A DNA stretch of 28,999 nt from a virus: IMG/VR virus record IMGVR_UViG_3300031707_000126, positions 1 through 28,999 of that record, one strand, 5' to 3'. A program made the translations under genes and the position numbers. This document shows, one piece after another, positions 28,925 through 28,999 of this stretch (the stretch's first letter is position 1; the number at the start of each line of letters is the position of its first letter). The notes beneath the pieces are model-generated. The model did no database searches. It had not been told where the DNA came from and saw nothing but the letters and a program-made list of their open reading frames with translations.

Positions 28925-28999
28925 ATGAATTATATTTGTGTTTCAGGTGGTGCTGATTCTACGGCAATGGCTCTCCTTGCATGGGAACAAGGGGAAAAA
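28925..28999 (+). CDS. PP-loop ATP pyrophosphatase, N-terminal fragment
   Basis: Only the first 25 residues lie in the window, MNYICVSGGADSTAMALLAW..., which runs off the end. SGGADST is the PP-loop (SGGxDS) of adenylating ATP pyrophosphatases: QueC (deazaguanine pathway), PAPS reductases, TilS and related phage enzymes. It starts 26 nt after attC2, so it may be another cassette gene or the next phage gene. With the radical SAM, deoxyribosyltransferase-like and Nmad1-like genes upstream, a nucleotide-modification role is conceivable. Confidence 0.7.
   Translation, partial: MNYICVSGGADSTAMALLAWEQGEK

Overview
This window is most likely part of a tailed-phage genome (temperate phage, prophage or phage-plasmid) of moderate GC content. 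The phage identity rests on a GpA-type terminase large subunit (22885-24789), a tyrosine recombinase (3329-4183), three small XRE-type regulators (1993-3336), a membrane-anchored lytic transglycosylase and dozens of tightly overlapping small genes with strong Shine-Dalgarno sequences. A small PxxKW-type cysteine-rich protein (16603-16830) hints at a Desulfobacterota/deltaproteobacterial host, but this is only a hint.

Layout. (1) 1-1264, leftward: a probable helicase loader and a winged-helix replication organiser. (2) 1399-3336: a 57-bp perfect inverted repeat enclosing a tiny membrane protein, a ribbon-helix-helix protein, and the regulator cluster with promoters and palindromic operators. 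(3) 3329-12742, leftward: integrase, then a long early-type operon with a 1180-aa DNA methyltransferase-SNF2 helicase fusion, a RadC-family protein and many small unknowns, including ORFs of 31 and 56 aa. (4) 12743-13868: an AT-rich divergent control region with repeated ATATGCC motifs, inverted repeats and palindromes, and one small gene; it is a candidate origin/control region. (5) 13869-24789, rightward: zinc-finger and HTH proteins, pentapeptide-repeat protein, transglycosylase, RNA ligase, an intein-containing HD hydrolase, a nucleotide-modification/Lar-like protein, a possible TerS, a deoxyribosyltransferase-like protein, a radical SAM enzyme and TerL. (6) 24802-28999, rightward: accessory genes including a zinc-ribbon protein, a metallophosphoesterase, a highly structured non-coding RNA (27314-27500), an M14-type metallopeptidase, and two small genes each followed by an integron attC-like site, ending in a truncated PP-loop ATPase. 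No portal or capsid gene lies within the window.

How the parts may work together: the leftward block looks like replication, lysogeny and host takeover (anti-restriction); the rightward block covers nucleic-acid repair or modification, lysis and packaging. Similar TATAC/TACA...TGTA palindromes at six or more promoters suggest one regulator controls both arms.

The most notable observations are the attC-like cassettes in a phage context, the orphan structured RNA (a candidate HEARO/omega-RNA-like element without an adjacent iscB), the possible invertible segment near the left end, and the intein in the HD hydrolase. No database search was possible; family names rest on motifs read by eye.
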